This document shows, piece after piece, positions 26,204 to 38,081 of a DNA stretch of 64,000 bases. Position 1 is the stretch's first letter, and the number at the start of each line of letters is the position of its first letter. The notes beneath the pieces were generated by a model that ran no database searches, was not told the origin of the DNA, and saw nothing but the letters and a program-made list of their open reading frames with translations. This DNA is from Piper betle (Eukaryota; Streptophyta; Magnoliopsida; Piperales; Piperaceae). The DNA is taken from assembly GCA_033002965.1 (NCBI GenBank), contig JAURVB010004732.1, forward strand, positions 62,001 through 126,000, written 5' to 3'. A program made the translations under genes and the position numbers.

Positions 26204-28931
26204 CTACTGAACCACGGCCAGGAAAGAGCCGGCGGAAGTCGCCGTTGGTGACGCGCCGACGTTCCCGCTGCCGCCGTTCGACGACGACCCCGCCGGACCC
26301 TGCCGCTGGAACTGGATCTTGTAAGCCATTTTCTCCTCGTTCTTTTCCTCCTCCTCCTCGTCCTCGCCGTCGTCCTCCTCCACCTCCAGATTATCGCTGT
26401 CATAGTCGTCCATCACCAACTGCTGCTGCTGCTCCATGAGCTCCTTCATAATGTCTTCTGGCTTCAATCCAACCACAATAAGTCAATTGAACCCAAAAAA
26501 ACCCAGAAAACCCAATAACTTTATATATAATTGTATAGTTAGCAGCTAGCCACATACCTTTTTGATGGCGGCTTGATCGTCTTGCACGAAGCTGGGTGGG
26601 TGGTCACCATTGCTGGTCTGAATTTGCACATTGGACACCGCATTACTGCACCCGTCGTGACCACCGCTAGCTTTGTTACTAATATTATTGCTCATGTTAT
26701 TGTTCTTGTCCTTCGCCCCAGACTGATCTGGCAATGGCGGAGAAACTGTTGAGCTGACACTTCCTTGATGGTGATCCTGCCTTGTTTGCCCGACCGAGGT
26801 TCCGGCCCCGGCCATTAGCTTCTTCTTATACAATGCTTCGAGCTGGTGGAAGTAGGGGCAGGTCTTGGCGTCCTCGGGCCGCTTCTTGCTGCTCTCCTTC
26901 ACCTTCTTGAAGTACTTGTTGATGTTCTCCCACTTCTCTTTGCACCGCTTCGAGCTCCGGTTGTACCCTATCCGCCGCATTTCCGAGGCGATCTCCTCCC
27001 ACAGAGGCCCCTTGGGCCCCGCCTCTTGGTACCTCCCTTCCAGCCCGCTCCTCAGCTTGATCAACTCATGGACCTCGGCCTTAGGCCACCGCGACGACGA
27101 CGACGCCGGATCGAAGCTCCCCGACATAGCCGCCGCAGTCTCCAGTGCTCGCTGCTCTCGGTCGGCGGCCGCGTCGGCTGCTGACGTTGACGGCGGCGGT
27201 GGATGGCGTCTATCGTTGGCGGCGCCGGCTATAATGTCATGAGCAGGTTGCTGGAAGCTGATTGTCTGGATGGGGTGGAGAAGAGGCTGCGTGACAGAAC
27301 TCGACAGCGGGGTCGGCGGAGGGAGCGTGGTGATAGTAGTGGCGGCGGTGGCGGTGGGGGTGGGGATGGTCTGGCCGGTGATCTTCTGCAAGAAGCTGAT
27401 GACGGCGGCGTCACGGGAGGCTGCCATGGCCCGCTCCTGGGCCATGAGCTCGTGCTCGCGGGTGAGTCTGGCCATCTCCTGCCTCTTCCAGGCCTCCTCC
27501 CTTATCATCCGATCTTGCTCCCTCTTCTCAATCGTCTCCAAGAAACGTTGCTGCATCGCCTCTTGACGCTCCATCACCTGCTTTATCAGCCCTTCAAAGA
27601 AGCTCATCATCTTCTTGCTGCCGCGGCCGACGCTCCCACCTCCCCCAGGCCTTTTCCGTTTCCGACGTCCCGTCTCCGTCCCCTCCTCCTCGGACTCATC
27701 CTCCTCCCCTTCCTCCTCCGAGCTGGTCGAGAAGCTGATGCCTGTGGGGAGCACGACCGAGGGGAACTGCGCCGAGGGGCCGGCAATCGGTGGTAGACTG
27801 GTTTGGATCCTGCCCGGCGCCAACATCGGATTCCCAACCGAGATGGGCGTCGCGGGTAATGGTGGTTGAAAGGTGGTGGCAGGTATCATAACAGCGGAAG
27901 AGACACTAAGGCCACTTCCGGTGCCGCCGCCGCTGTGGAGAGCCTCGAGCTGGTTAAAGTAGCGGTAGCTCTTACCGTCCTGTCGACCAGCTCGGCCTTC
28001 CTTGGTACGCTTGTAGTACTTGTGGACGTTCTCGAACTTCTCCTTGCACTTCTTGGCGCTCCTGTTGTATCCCATCTCTCCCAACTTCCTGACAAATCCC
28101 CCCACCGCATGGAATAAAGCAAACCACCACAGCCCAGAAAAAAAAATCAAATGATTAGCACAATGCACAACGTGGGTCATCATCACTCCACAGAAATTGA
28201 AAAGAGAGAGGCCAACAAAAACCCAAAAAAAGCAGCTCAAAGATGAACAGTAAATCAAGCGTGATGACAACAAGAGTGACCGCCCCTGAAAGAAATGCAG
28301 CTAGTTTATGCTTTTTCTCTGATCCCGTGCTTTTCTATTTTTTACTCAGTTTGGTTATTGCTTGGAGGGGTTGATGCTGTGGATCTGGTAGGGAATTGTT
28401 ACTCTTCTTAATTCAGCAAAAGGGTATCATTTAACAATGAAAAGAGAGTGTTGAGCTGAGCTCAGATCACTTTAGGCTGGTATGGTTGCTTGATCCATGA
28501 TTGGGTAATAGCGTTTACCAAGGTTTTGTTCTTATATGGTACCTGGACACTTCTTCCCACAAGGGCCCTTTGAGGGTGGCGTCCCGGAAGGCGGTGTCCA
28601 TGTCCAACCGGATCTCGAGCAGCGCCCCCGTCTCCTGCCGCGGCCACCGGTTCCCCGGCGGCCCCCGCTCCGCCTCCTCGACCGCCAGGGCGTCGTCGTC
28701 CGCGAATCCGGCTGCGGCCGGCGGCACCAGCTCTTCGAAGTTCCTGGCCGCCGGCGGGCGGGAGCTGATGGGCGACGCTGCCTCCGGCTGGCCGCGCTTC
28801 GACTGAATTACGTGTTGTGAGGGCGGCGAGGGTGGCGGCAGCTGGTCGTCAGGCGGAATTCCGAGCATTTGGGCCATGTCCGGGGACACCCGGTACTGAG
28901 ACCCAGCTCCACCCCCAGAAGGCTGCTGCAT
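26204..28931 (-). CDS. GTL1-like: GT-2-like trihelix transcription factor, GTL1 type
   Basis: Three exons: 28543-28931, 26558-28088 and 26204-26461. The introns (28089-28542 and 26462-26557) have GT donors and AG acceptors. The joined frame is 2178 nt, giving 725 residues. The ATG at 28931 is preceded in frame by TAG two codons upstream, so it is the first possible start. The N-terminal trihelix (about 95-182) has RWPRQET, GPLWEEVSRKL, GYNRSAKKCKEKFENVHKYY and FNQLEAL. A basic nuclear signal RRKRKRP lies at 271-277. A central long helix, probably coiled coil, lies at about 289-370. The second trihelix (about 463-552) has RWPKAEVHELI, GPLWEEIA, GYNRSSKRCKEKWENINKYF and FHQLEALY. Acidic tracts lie at about 253-268 and 665-684. 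The leader ASPISSRPPA...NFEEL is characteristic of GTL1 rather than PETAL LOSS. The family binds GT cis-elements in the nucleus; Arabidopsis GTL1 restrains trichome endoreduplication and affects stomatal density. A role for this copy is inferred only. Confidence 0.95.
26462..26557 (-). other. Intron 2 of the GTL1-like gene
   Basis: Donor AAG|GTATGT at 26557 and acceptor TTGAAG|CC at 26462. Joining gives AAIKK-PEDIMKELMEQ in phase 0. The intron is 96 nt. Confidence 0.88.
28089..28542 (-). other. Intron 1 of the GTL1-like gene
   Basis: Donor AG|GTACC at 28542 and acceptor TTGTCAG|G at 28089. Joining restores VSRKLGEMGYNRS exactly inside the first trihelix. Reading through instead gives hydrophobic nonsense upstream of RKLGEMGY. 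Confidence 0.92.
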
Positions 28932-29500
28932 GCTCTCCTAGCTGATAAAAGTTACAGCTTACAGCCTATAGTACTTACTTCAACCCCCCAAACCAAAAAA
29001 TAAAAAAAGAACCTCTTAATTTCTTCCTTCCCCTCCTCCCCCACTCATATCATGGCAAGGAAGAAAAGGAGTGGGGTTAGGAATTGCAAAGCCTGATAGA
29101 GGAAATTGGAAGAGGGGGAATCAGTAGAAGAAGAGGTGAAAAAGATAGAGACAACTGGAAAGAGAGTGTGAAAGAAGAGAGAGAAAGAGAGAGATGGTTG
29201 GCTAGCTCTCACACTTGTGAATAAACAAATCTACATGTATTATACATATAGAAAACACATACACAATAAAATTTAGAGAGAGGTGGAGTATTACTCAGGA
29301 AAAGGAGGAGGGTGAGGAAGACGGGGGATTGTTTGTGTAGAGAAGATAAAGGGGAAAGAAGAAATAGTGAAGGAAGAAAGAAGGTGGTGTGGTGTCAGCA
29401 GGGTCTTACTTTGTGTGGGGTGGGGGGTGGAGAGGCTAATAATAGTTAAAACCGGTGAGGGGGAAGATCGAGCATCTTCCCTCTTAATTTATTAACTCCT
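28932..29500 (-). promoter_or_regulatory. Probable 5' leader and promoter of the GTL1-like gene
   Basis: On the coding strand this is pyrimidine-rich. The plus strand shows long GA runs at about 29100-29200 and 29320-29390, as in many plant 5' leaders. A weak TATA-like CTATATGTATAA occurs on the minus strand near 29245. No transcription start can be fixed from sequence. Confidence 0.35.
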
Positions 29501-32500
29501 CCAAGTTGTTGCTCAGTACCTCCCTTAGTTATACTCTCTCCCTAACAAACTCCTTTCCTCTCTACATTTGTATATTGCCCCCTCCATTATTGTTTTCAGC
29601 TGGGCGGGCTGTTTTTCTTCCATGGGATATGTCACTCTTACAGCTTGTTCTGAGAGTCTTGTAAGACTACTCGTCTGGTCTCCGATTAATATGTAATATG
29701 TATAAGTTGGAATGCATATCGCCACCAAGACTTTTTATGTAAGAAATATACATATCAGGTTTTATTGAGATTTAATCAAGTGGACACTCGCGCAAATAAT
29801 TGAGGCATGGCGTCCTTAGGAAGTGCAGTTATAAGCTCAGATTATCAACATGTTTACATCAATTTGGTATTTCATGGTCCTATCTCTTCAGTGCTCTTAG
29901 GTAAAGATTATCGTTTATAGTAAAATCTGAAATGTAGATCCAAATTTGGTTGATTTACTGTAGTATATTATGTGTACCTGAGTTATCAATTACCTAGCTT
30001 GATACATGACAAAGCAGATGCATGGTATCCAGCTAGTAAAGACATACACATCCAAATTATTGTAGTGTTTAATGAACCACATATGGCCCTTGTTAGCTAG
30101 ACATACCTTTTCTAGTGCTAAATAATTTTTGGTGGATTTTTTGCCCAAAAAGTAATTGGTAGCAGTCGGTATAACTAATTACAAAATCAATCTACTGAAA
30201 CACCTGAAGGATTTCTAAGTTAATTTTCCGATCTAATAATCTATTATAACATACATGAATTTACATCTTTTTTTCTAATTCTAAACTTACAAAGCCAATA
30301 TCATAACAAGAATCGCATATAATTTATGGTGCCAAATATGTTGGACATGAAACTACTATGATATGCATATTTAATCTTATCCAACTAATATCGTCTCAAC
30401 CTTATTATTCATCAACTTAAGGATATAGCTTATTTCATCCCACAGGTTCAATCATTTGTATGAACTATAAACACTAATTTAATCGAAAATAATCAATTAA
30501 TTAATAAGAATGAGGTGAGAGCAAGAGAGAGAACATAAGAATAAGATCAAACACGAGTACTTGAATCTTATTCTTTTTTTATCAAATCATTATATTTCTT
30601 TTATCAAGTTTTGAGAGTATTCATATAGTCTTTCTTGGCTCGTAAGACAAAGGTTGTGCTTTCTTGTTTCTGCACTTGCGTCAGGAGAAGAATTTGTTGA
30701 ATTTCCGAACTGATTAAGCCGTAGGATGTCTTAGTGGACTCTGTTAATGCTACAACATTGTTGGTCTTAAACTCTGATAAAATAGGAGAGCTGCCCTGAG
30801 GAAGGGCTTTCAACCATGAAAAATTTTAATATTTTTAATTATATTGATTCTTAGTTTAAAGTCCATATCCTCAACACCCTTAAAGTACCATATGAAAGAA
30901 GAAAAAAAAGAAGAATTAATTAGAATGAAGTACCACAACTTTTAATCTTGTTTGTTTCATTAAATTATGCACCAAAGTAAAATTAAATACACCAAAATCT
31001 TCTAATATGAATTACTTTTGAGAATACGAAATAAATTGATAACGATTTTCATACTAGTAGTTGAAAACCCATATTTTCTTAATTACATCAATAAACTTCT
31101 ATTCGTATATATGTTTAAGAGTTAGTCTACTTATATAAGCTATTTGGCACAAATGCACAACTATACGATAGATCTCAAGATACGAAATACAAATCCAATC
31201 ACACGGTGGAAAAGTGTATAAGGTGCTTGCTCGGTAACTTGTACTAAACAAATTCATATGTTTCATTTAAATATTTACTCATTTATTTCATATATTGAAC
31301 TTTGGAGTTGACTTTACATGTAAATAAAATGGAATCTTAGGCTCAAAATCTTATTTTTGAATGTAAACAAAATTAATTTTTTAATATTTATCTATTATTT
31401 ATAAAAAACAAGCCTCGGTAAAATGGGTTGTCGAGTTGCTAACCTGACCTAGAAGTCACTGTCTCGATCAATCGTAAAATCAACCTATCGTAAAACTGTT
31501 AAAGTAAATTAGACCCTTTGTGGTACCACCCTTTTCCCATATTTATTGTGAACTCCATAAATCTTAATCAATCTCATGTGCTCAAGTTGAACAAGTGAAC
31601 AGTTGAAATTTTGCAAGAGGAATCTCATAAGCATCTCAACTTTTAAAGCTCTCACCCTCCCACAAAAAAAAACAAGAATCATTGTTCACCCATTAAAAAA
31701 ACCCTCAACAAAATAAAAGAAAAAAAAATGAAAGAGAAGGAGAGAATAAAAAAAGAAAGAAAAAAAGAAAAATAGAAATAGAATAAGAGAGGGGGACAAG
31801 AGCACATTGGAACAGCTATACAGGAGGGCCCACAGGGGGAAGGGTGACTGAGAGAGGGGAGGGTTGGAACGTGCCGGGGCGTTTATCCCGGATCCCCTGC
31901 CACTTACCCCAACTGCCTCCCCTTCTTTATCGGCTCTTACCACCCTCTACCCGCAGCTGCCGGTTCCTATTAAATTATTATATTATAATTAAATAATAAT
32001 CCTGTATTTTCCTTCTAAGGCTTTGTAGTTTCTATTTATTATTATTTTTTTATAATATACGGTGTTTTGATTGGACTTCGTTAATTAATGGGTTTAGGTT
32101 GGGTTTTATTGGGGTGGGGCAGAGTGGGCCCCTTCATTTTTGGGTTTGATAGGGGTCCTGGGGTAATAATAAAAGCGGGTTGGCCCATCTATACTGTCTT
32201 GGTTTTATTCCGTTGGAGCGGGTTTTTGGGTTTTATTCCCCATCACAGAATAGCAAGAGCAAGTTTTCAAAAATATACATCGATAGTGATATATATATAT
32301 ATACATATATACATGGAGCAGTATTTGAAATTTTGGCGTTTCAGATGTTTTTGTTTTGAGGTCAAAATGTTAAGGTGATATATGAAAGAATAACAAGAAG
32401 AGCTAATCAATCTTATCATCATCTATTTAAATCACATAATCGTAATTTTCTCCTACTTAACCTTAATGGTCTATGTTAATTTGAGTCGACATGATGATGT

Positions 32501-33339
32501 CAGTTCAAATTAATACTAATTTTTCCCCTTTGTATTCGTTGCATGGCAAATCCGTTAATCGTTGTTTCTATTCATTGATGTGTGTTTATTTCGATTATGT
32601 ATCTAATTGATGTGTATTTAGTTGGTGTAAATCACCTTAATTAATAATGTTTTAAAAAATAACTTAATTAATTAACTTAATCTCCCCCAATTAAGAAGAT
32701 TTACACCAACAAGGAAATTCCCTTACCTTATTTCGAATATGTCGTCATTCTCAATCATAACCCCAGTGGCTATTCTGATCAGTAGATACGTAGTAACTGA
32801 TTTATGACCGTTATTATGCTGTGTTCATGCCTATTATATATTGAAGGCTTCTTAATTGTCACATTTACGGTCCATGGATTATTATTAAAAGTAAGTTGGT
32901 CGCAGTGGAGTCGTGTCTACTGTTGCCGTAACTTTCATACGATTAGTCGGCAATTTTGTCCTATTAACATGTTCAAAATTAAATGTAAAATCTATTTGTA
33001 AATTTCGGATAAAATATATTTTTAATTGAATAATTTGTAAATTATTTACACCCATCTAGCCAATTTTGTTTGAATTAGGACACTATCCAATATCAGATAA
33101 GTAATTTGATGATTGCATGTCTCTTAATGTCCTTTGACACTCATCCTCGTTGTTGAGGATTGAGTGAAATGATCTATCTTAATAGGTATTAGACTTGAGA
33201 TTAATTTAAGCTATGTTATAATGCACTCAATTTAAAAGCTTATTATGTCGTCAAAATTATTTCCACACCTCAGGAGCCTATCCCACATCTATTTTAGTCT
33301 ACGGTCAAATATAAAATTGGATTGGCTCTAATTGCCATA
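29501..33339. other. Upstream intergenic region, no gene
   Basis: No coding signature. A purine-only-biased stretch (about 31705-31800, many AAAGAAAGA/GAGAGGGGG runs) is followed by a GC-rich patch to about 31965. The ORF over 31686-31943 on the minus strand is the low-complexity complement. A short (TA)n run lies at about 32288-32305. Confidence 0.5.
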
Positions 33340-33893
33340 TGTAACTACACGACCCAAGTATAACAGTGAATTGATGAAAAATGTTAAGAAACATGAAGAA
33401 ACTAAAGTTAGGCAAAAACATATAAAAAATATTTATAATTATTGATGAACCTTAGTCATCCCTTAAAAAATTGTTATCTAAATTGAAGATTTATAAACAC
33501 ATTCTTACTTATATATTAGATCTTATGTTGTATATATTTAACGTGGACTAATTTTTATAGGTTAAAACAATCCACCCACTTTCTGAAAATTTCGTCTTCA
33601 AAATTTTTTCTTAGACTATGGCCTATGGGGTATATTCCACATTTCTTTCTTTAAAAAATTTTGTCCACAAAGTTCTTCTGCATTTCTTGTACAACTTATT
33701 ATCCAATATGATCCTATGTTGACTCTGATATCACTTGTAATAACTTAGCTCAAATGCATAATAATTGACATAAGTTATTTTTTGAAAATTGCCAACTAAG
33801 TTGAAGATCTATAAGTATATCCTTACTTATATATCGGATCTTATTTCAATATATATTAAATGCAAGACTAATTTTTATGAGTAATTATAGTTA
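33340..33893 (-). mobile_element. TRIM-type miniature LTR retrotransposon (about 554 bp)
   Basis: Two direct repeats flank a short interior: about 33340-33568 and 33736-33893. They share GAAGAT(T/C)TATAA(A/G), CTTACTTATATAT(T/C)(A/G)GATCTTAT and GACTAATTTTTAT. On the minus strand the right repeat is followed by a primer-binding-like TGATATCAGAGTC (33721-33733). The left repeat is preceded by the purine tract AGAAAGTGGGTGG. Flanks CCATA (33335-33339) and CCATT (33894-33898) form a 4/5 TSD. The interior (about 165 bp) has no coding capacity, which is typical of TRIMs. Confidence 0.72.
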
Positions 33894-33898
33894 CCATT

Positions 33899-34505
33899 CC
33901 CTATAGATTAATCCATTAGGTTAAGTGGTTGAATTGTATTTTAAAACCTTTAATAATTTATATACATTTTATCCATTTTAAATTAAATTACTACTTTCTA
34001 CACGTACTAATGAACAAAGTAATAATTAAATTTTAAATAGATAGAGAATAATGACTTTTCTAGCATATAATTGAAAATATGGCTAAATGTAAGCAACAAT
34101 GTAAAAATTCCATGCCTCAAAAGAAAAAAACATGTAAAAGAAGTACTTATTTTCGGCCAAACATGTTTAACCAGTAAATTAATGTTAACCTAAATTGTCA
34201 AGAGGAATGGTTTCACAAGCATATATGCTATGTTTTATCTTCTATGTGGGTTCTAGAGAGAGAGAGGGGAGAGAGAGAGAGAGAGATTTGTAAATATAAT
34301 ACGGAAGAACACGAGGATTAATGAGGCAGGCCAATTAACTACAAACACTAGCCTCATGAACACAACAAAGTTACTCCCCTTGTATGCCGCTGATCTATTG
34401 TCAAAAGCGTTTACACACTCAACAAAATTGTTAAATCGTCACGATACTTATAGCCTTATAAATACTGCAAGTAGACAACCAAAACGAAAACTATTTAAGC
34501 ACAAT
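33899..34505. other. Intergenic, with (GA)n microsatellite
   Basis: A GA microsatellite at about 34254-34288 is the only feature seen. Confidence 0.6.
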
Positions 34506-35234
34506 CACTAGTAGAAAAATGCCCATTAGTGACCAGATTTTGTGACCGACATAAGTGGTCTCAAATCAGTAACCGATTTGTGACCGTGTTGAAATGGTAT
34601 TAATTTGTGACCGCCTTGCAACTACCAAATGCAGTCGCAAAATTCATTAAAAAGTTCAGTAACCATCTTGCAACCGATTAGCAGACTACTAAACAAGCAC
34701 ACTTTTATGAAAAAACCACACGCTTATAATTTATTTTATTTTGCAAATTTAAATGGTAGTTGCAAAATTTCTCATGATTTAAAAAGGGGACCGAAGCCTC
34801 CAAATAGAGCCCTAGCACCCAAATTCACCGCCGGCAACTGCCGCCCACCATGTAGCCGTTGTGCTCTCTGCCACCGTTGTGCACTACAACTGCCCCGTGC
34901 ATTGCCCCCTGCTGTGCATTGCCGCCGCCATGCAATTAGGATTGTGCCACTGTCACTCCACTTCGTCCTTGCTATTGGACGCCGTTGCCGCCATGCCACT
35001 CGCCGACGTGTCATGTTGCTACTGCCACAGTCTCGGTCTCCTCCTCGACCCTACCACCATTAGGACAGTTGTCGTCGACAAGAAATGCCCATTTTCGCTG
35101 ACAATAAATGTGAAAATGATTGTTTTGTGTTTTTTAAGTAATTGTAATGAATGCAATTGTATTATTTTTGAAATAATATTTTTGTATTATTTGTAAATTT
35201 AAATTGTAGATAGAAACATTTTTTCTATAAGGTG
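34506..35234. mobile_element. CACTA-like non-autonomous element
   Basis: The left terminus CACTAGTAGAAAAATGCCC (34506) is a classic CACTA end. Subterminal GTGACCG-type words follow repeatedly between 34530 and 34660. The right end ACATTTTTTCTATAAGGTG (to 35234) is a degraded inverse copy. The interior carries a GC-rich patch at about 34790-35060 whose ORFs (34629-35063, 34861-35196) show no known domain. The 3-bp TSD is not preserved. Confidence 0.62.
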
Positions 35235-36255
35235 CTGAATTTTCTGTTTTTGAATGTAAGGTGTTGAATTCCATTTTTTATCTTATTCAGTAATGACATA
35301 GACAATATTTACATATATTTTAGAGATAAACTTTAATTTTGCAGATAAATTCATATTTTTGTCTTATCTTAAATAATAATCATATAATTACTTAAAGATA
35401 AATTCTAATTTTAAAGATATACACTAATACATTTTAGTCATGTTATGCATGATTTGATGATTGTTCATGTCTTTGCTTTTAAGTATATATATATATATAT
35501 ATTATGTTTTAATGTTAATTCTTGGATTTGTAATTTTTTAAATAATTAGGGTGGACTATTACATAATCCCAATTATTTATTAACAAACCATAGTAATTTA
35601 CCTAATTAAGGTTATCCCTTATTGATGTTTCTTGATTCTGGCGATAAGCATCCACAACTCCCCTATAGTTTGGCGTTGAGTACCCAATCAACATATGCAA
35701 TATCTAGATATGTCTCCGACATATCTATATCTTTGAATTCCTGACACGAAATTGAAGGGTGATTTATATTATCTTAATTATATATATATTGGCAATATGC
35801 CAATGACATCTCTCTGAAATAAGATATTCAAGATAGGATTTCAAAAAGGTGATTTTTGATTGAGAAAATTACACAAATTCTTCATAAAATGGACACAATG
35901 GTGATGATCTTGAAATATGTGTTGCCACCTCTCTTGTTTCTATGCATTATATTTCACATAATTATCTACATTTTTTGTTTGGACTTCACATTGTATCATT
36001 TATATCTTAGTATGATTTATTATTTGAATGATCTATATGTAATTTAATACATGTATTCTATGCTATTATCTTTGTCTTAACTTAAATTCTTCTTTTTATT
36101 CTATGTCATTTGTTACTACTAATTTAATAGTTTAAGTACTATCAGAAAAATTCTAGATATCTCCGGCATATCTCTAAAAACTCTCTAATATGTCATTGTC
36201 TTCATTGTCCGACATGATACTAATATTCAACATAGAAAATCTTGAAACCAACACA
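35235..36255. other. Intergenic, AT-rich
   Basis: No gene seen. A (TA)n run lies at about 35483-35502. The words GATATGTCTCCGACATATC (35708) and GATATCTCCGGCATATCTC (36157) recur and may be part of an unrecognised element. Confidence 0.45.
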
Positions 36256-36259
36256 ACAA

Positions 36260-36740
36260 AAGTTACATTCTATGAGGCTACACTGAAATTATACAAGGGG
36301 ATGATGAAATGAGCGAGTGATAAAGCATTGGAGTTATTGAACATGGGTGACCTTGAAGATTGTATAAAGGAAGGCTGACCTAATTGGATTCAATCAGCCA
36401 TTTGGGAGAGGCTAAATCATGATCATTGGCCTATCGATGAATTCAAAGAACAATTTGACAAAGATAAGAAGAATAGGTTGACAAAGGACGGTGATTTAAC
36501 CTGTCATGTTGGGCGATTAGTCAACACAAAAATCCACAAAAAACATCTAGTATAATATCAAAGTTCATTTCTTTAGTTATAATTTAAATATCCGTCATTG
36601 TTTATTTTTGTTATTGACTAATGTAGGAGAAAGACTTGGGAGGGCCCATGCCTTGGCACATTTTGTTCGACCACTCATACCGGAAGGACAAAGGAAAGGG
36701 TCTTTATGTAGACGAGAAGTCTGCGACAGTGGTTGTAAGT
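36260..36740 (+). pseudogene. En/Spm (Ptta-type) transposase-associated fragment
   Basis: Around 36370-36535 the plus strand reads PNWIQSAIWERLNHDHW...EQFDKDKKNRLT..., then CHVGRLV. After a gap ending AG at 36626-36627 it reads MPWHILFDHSYRKDKGKG then LYVDEKSATVV. The order matches the plant transposase family linked with CACTA/En-Spm elements: a domain with NR and HTGG-like motifs, then a HT-K...FVDE-S motif. The first part has internal stops, so it is dead. The family call is by pattern only. Confidence 0.5.
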
Positions 36741-36827
36741 ATTTAACTTTATTTATATTACTTTTGTCTTATTTTTGTGTACCTTGTCTTGCTTTCATGG
36801 TCTGTGTTGTATTTTTTAGATAGAATG

Positions 36828-38076
36828 TGTTGGGTTTATCCCACATCGGTCGTGGATGATGTTGGTGACCTATATATATATGCTAATGAGAAAGCCTTAT
36901 TCCTTGAGTTAACTTTTGGATTAAGAGAGGCCCATGACACTCTATTTTAAGTCTTTTGGTAGCTCAAAAGGCCCAACAGTGGTATCAGAGCTTAGTTTGG
37001 GGCCCAAAGAGCTTAAGAAGTGGTATCAGAGCCAAGTTGTGATCGAGCCCAAAGGGCCTAAGAAGTGGGATTAGAGTCAGGTTGTGATCTTGGGAGATTT
37101 GGTATTTGCCAGATTTGGTGTCTGCCTACACCGATTGTCGTAGTTTCCTTCATGATGATTTGGTGTTTGCCAGATTTGGTATTTATGGGGCCCAAAGGGC
37201 CTAGAAGTAATATCAGAGCCAAGTTGTGATCTTGGGAGATTTGATATTTGCCAGATTTGGTGTTTACCTACATCGATTGTCGGAGTTTTCTTCATGATTT
37301 GGTATTTTCCTACGCTGATTGTCCGGAGTTTCCTTCATGAGTTCCACCTGATGATTTAAGGCGAGTCGAAGTTTCCTTCATGGGTTCCACTTGATGATTT
37401 AAGGGGAGTTTACCAAGTGTCTTCATGGGTTCCACCTGATGATTCGAGGGTAGTTGCCAGGTGGGAGTTACCATGTGTGTTCCACCTGATGATTTGAGGG
37501 GTAGTTTACCAGGTAGGGGTAGTTTACCAGGTGGGAGTTACCATTTGAGGGGTAGTTTACTAGGTGTGTGCCACCTGCTGATTTGAGGGGTAGTTTACCA
37601 GGTGTGTGCTGTTGTGCCATTTGATTTAAAGGGAGCTTACCAGGTAGGAGTTTACTAGGTGTGTGTTGTTGTGCCGTCTGATTTAAAAGGGAGTTTGTTG
37701 GATGATAATAGTTTCAGGGACGCCCAATGTGTGAAGGGGAGTTGTTGGGTTTATCGTATATCGGTCGTAGATGATTTGAGGGGTAGTTTACCAGGTGGGA
37801 GGTGGGAGTTACCAGGTGTGTGCCACTTTATGATTTGAGGGGTAGTTTACCAGGTGTGTGCCATCTGATTTAAAGAGAGTTCGTCGGACGATGATAGTTT
37901 TGGGGATGCCCGATGTGTGAAGGGAAGTTATTGGATTTATTCCACATTGATCGTGGATGATGTTGGTAACCTGTATATAGGCTAATGAGAAAACTTTATT
38001 CATTGAGTTAACTTTTAGATTAAGAGAGACTCGTGATACCTATTGTAAGTCTTTTGGGCGCCCAAAAGGCCTAAGA
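36828..38076 (+). mobile_element. TRIM-like LTR element with repeat-filled interior, perfect TSD
   Basis: The 5' LTR at 36828-36978 begins TGTTGGG and ends CCCAACA. It is followed one base later by a tRNA-Met primer-binding site, TGGTATCAGAGC (36980-36991). The 3' LTR at 37929-38076 is a diverged copy of the same 150-bp sequence, preceded by the purine tract GAAGGGAAG. Flanks GAATG (36823-36827) and GAATG (38077-38081) are an identical 5-bp TSD. The interior has no reading frame; it is filled with variants of GATTTGAGGGGTAGTTTACC. An extra partial LTR start with its own purine tract lies at 37730-37773. Confidence 0.85.
37330..37890. repeat. Irregular tandem array inside the TRIM-like element
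   Basis: Several variants of a unit reading TTTGAGGGGTAGTTTACCAGG plus GTGTGTGCCACCTGA occur between about 37330 and 37890. They have different lengths and partial deletions, which indicates repeated unequal exchange or template switching. Confidence 0.75.
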
Positions 38077-38081
38077 GAATG

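Noticed and set aside
26846..28117. Plus-strand ORFs opposite the trihelix gene
   Set aside because: Shadows of the GC-rich minus-strand exon; no independent motif.
28515..28542. Reading exon 1 of the trihelix gene through to the stop at 28515
   Set aside because: The family sequence continues only after splicing at 28543/28088. The read-through residues have no similarity to the domain.
37330..37890. CRISPR or regulatory repeat array
   Set aside because: Irregular unit lengths, located inside an LTR element with TSD, primer site and polypurine tract.
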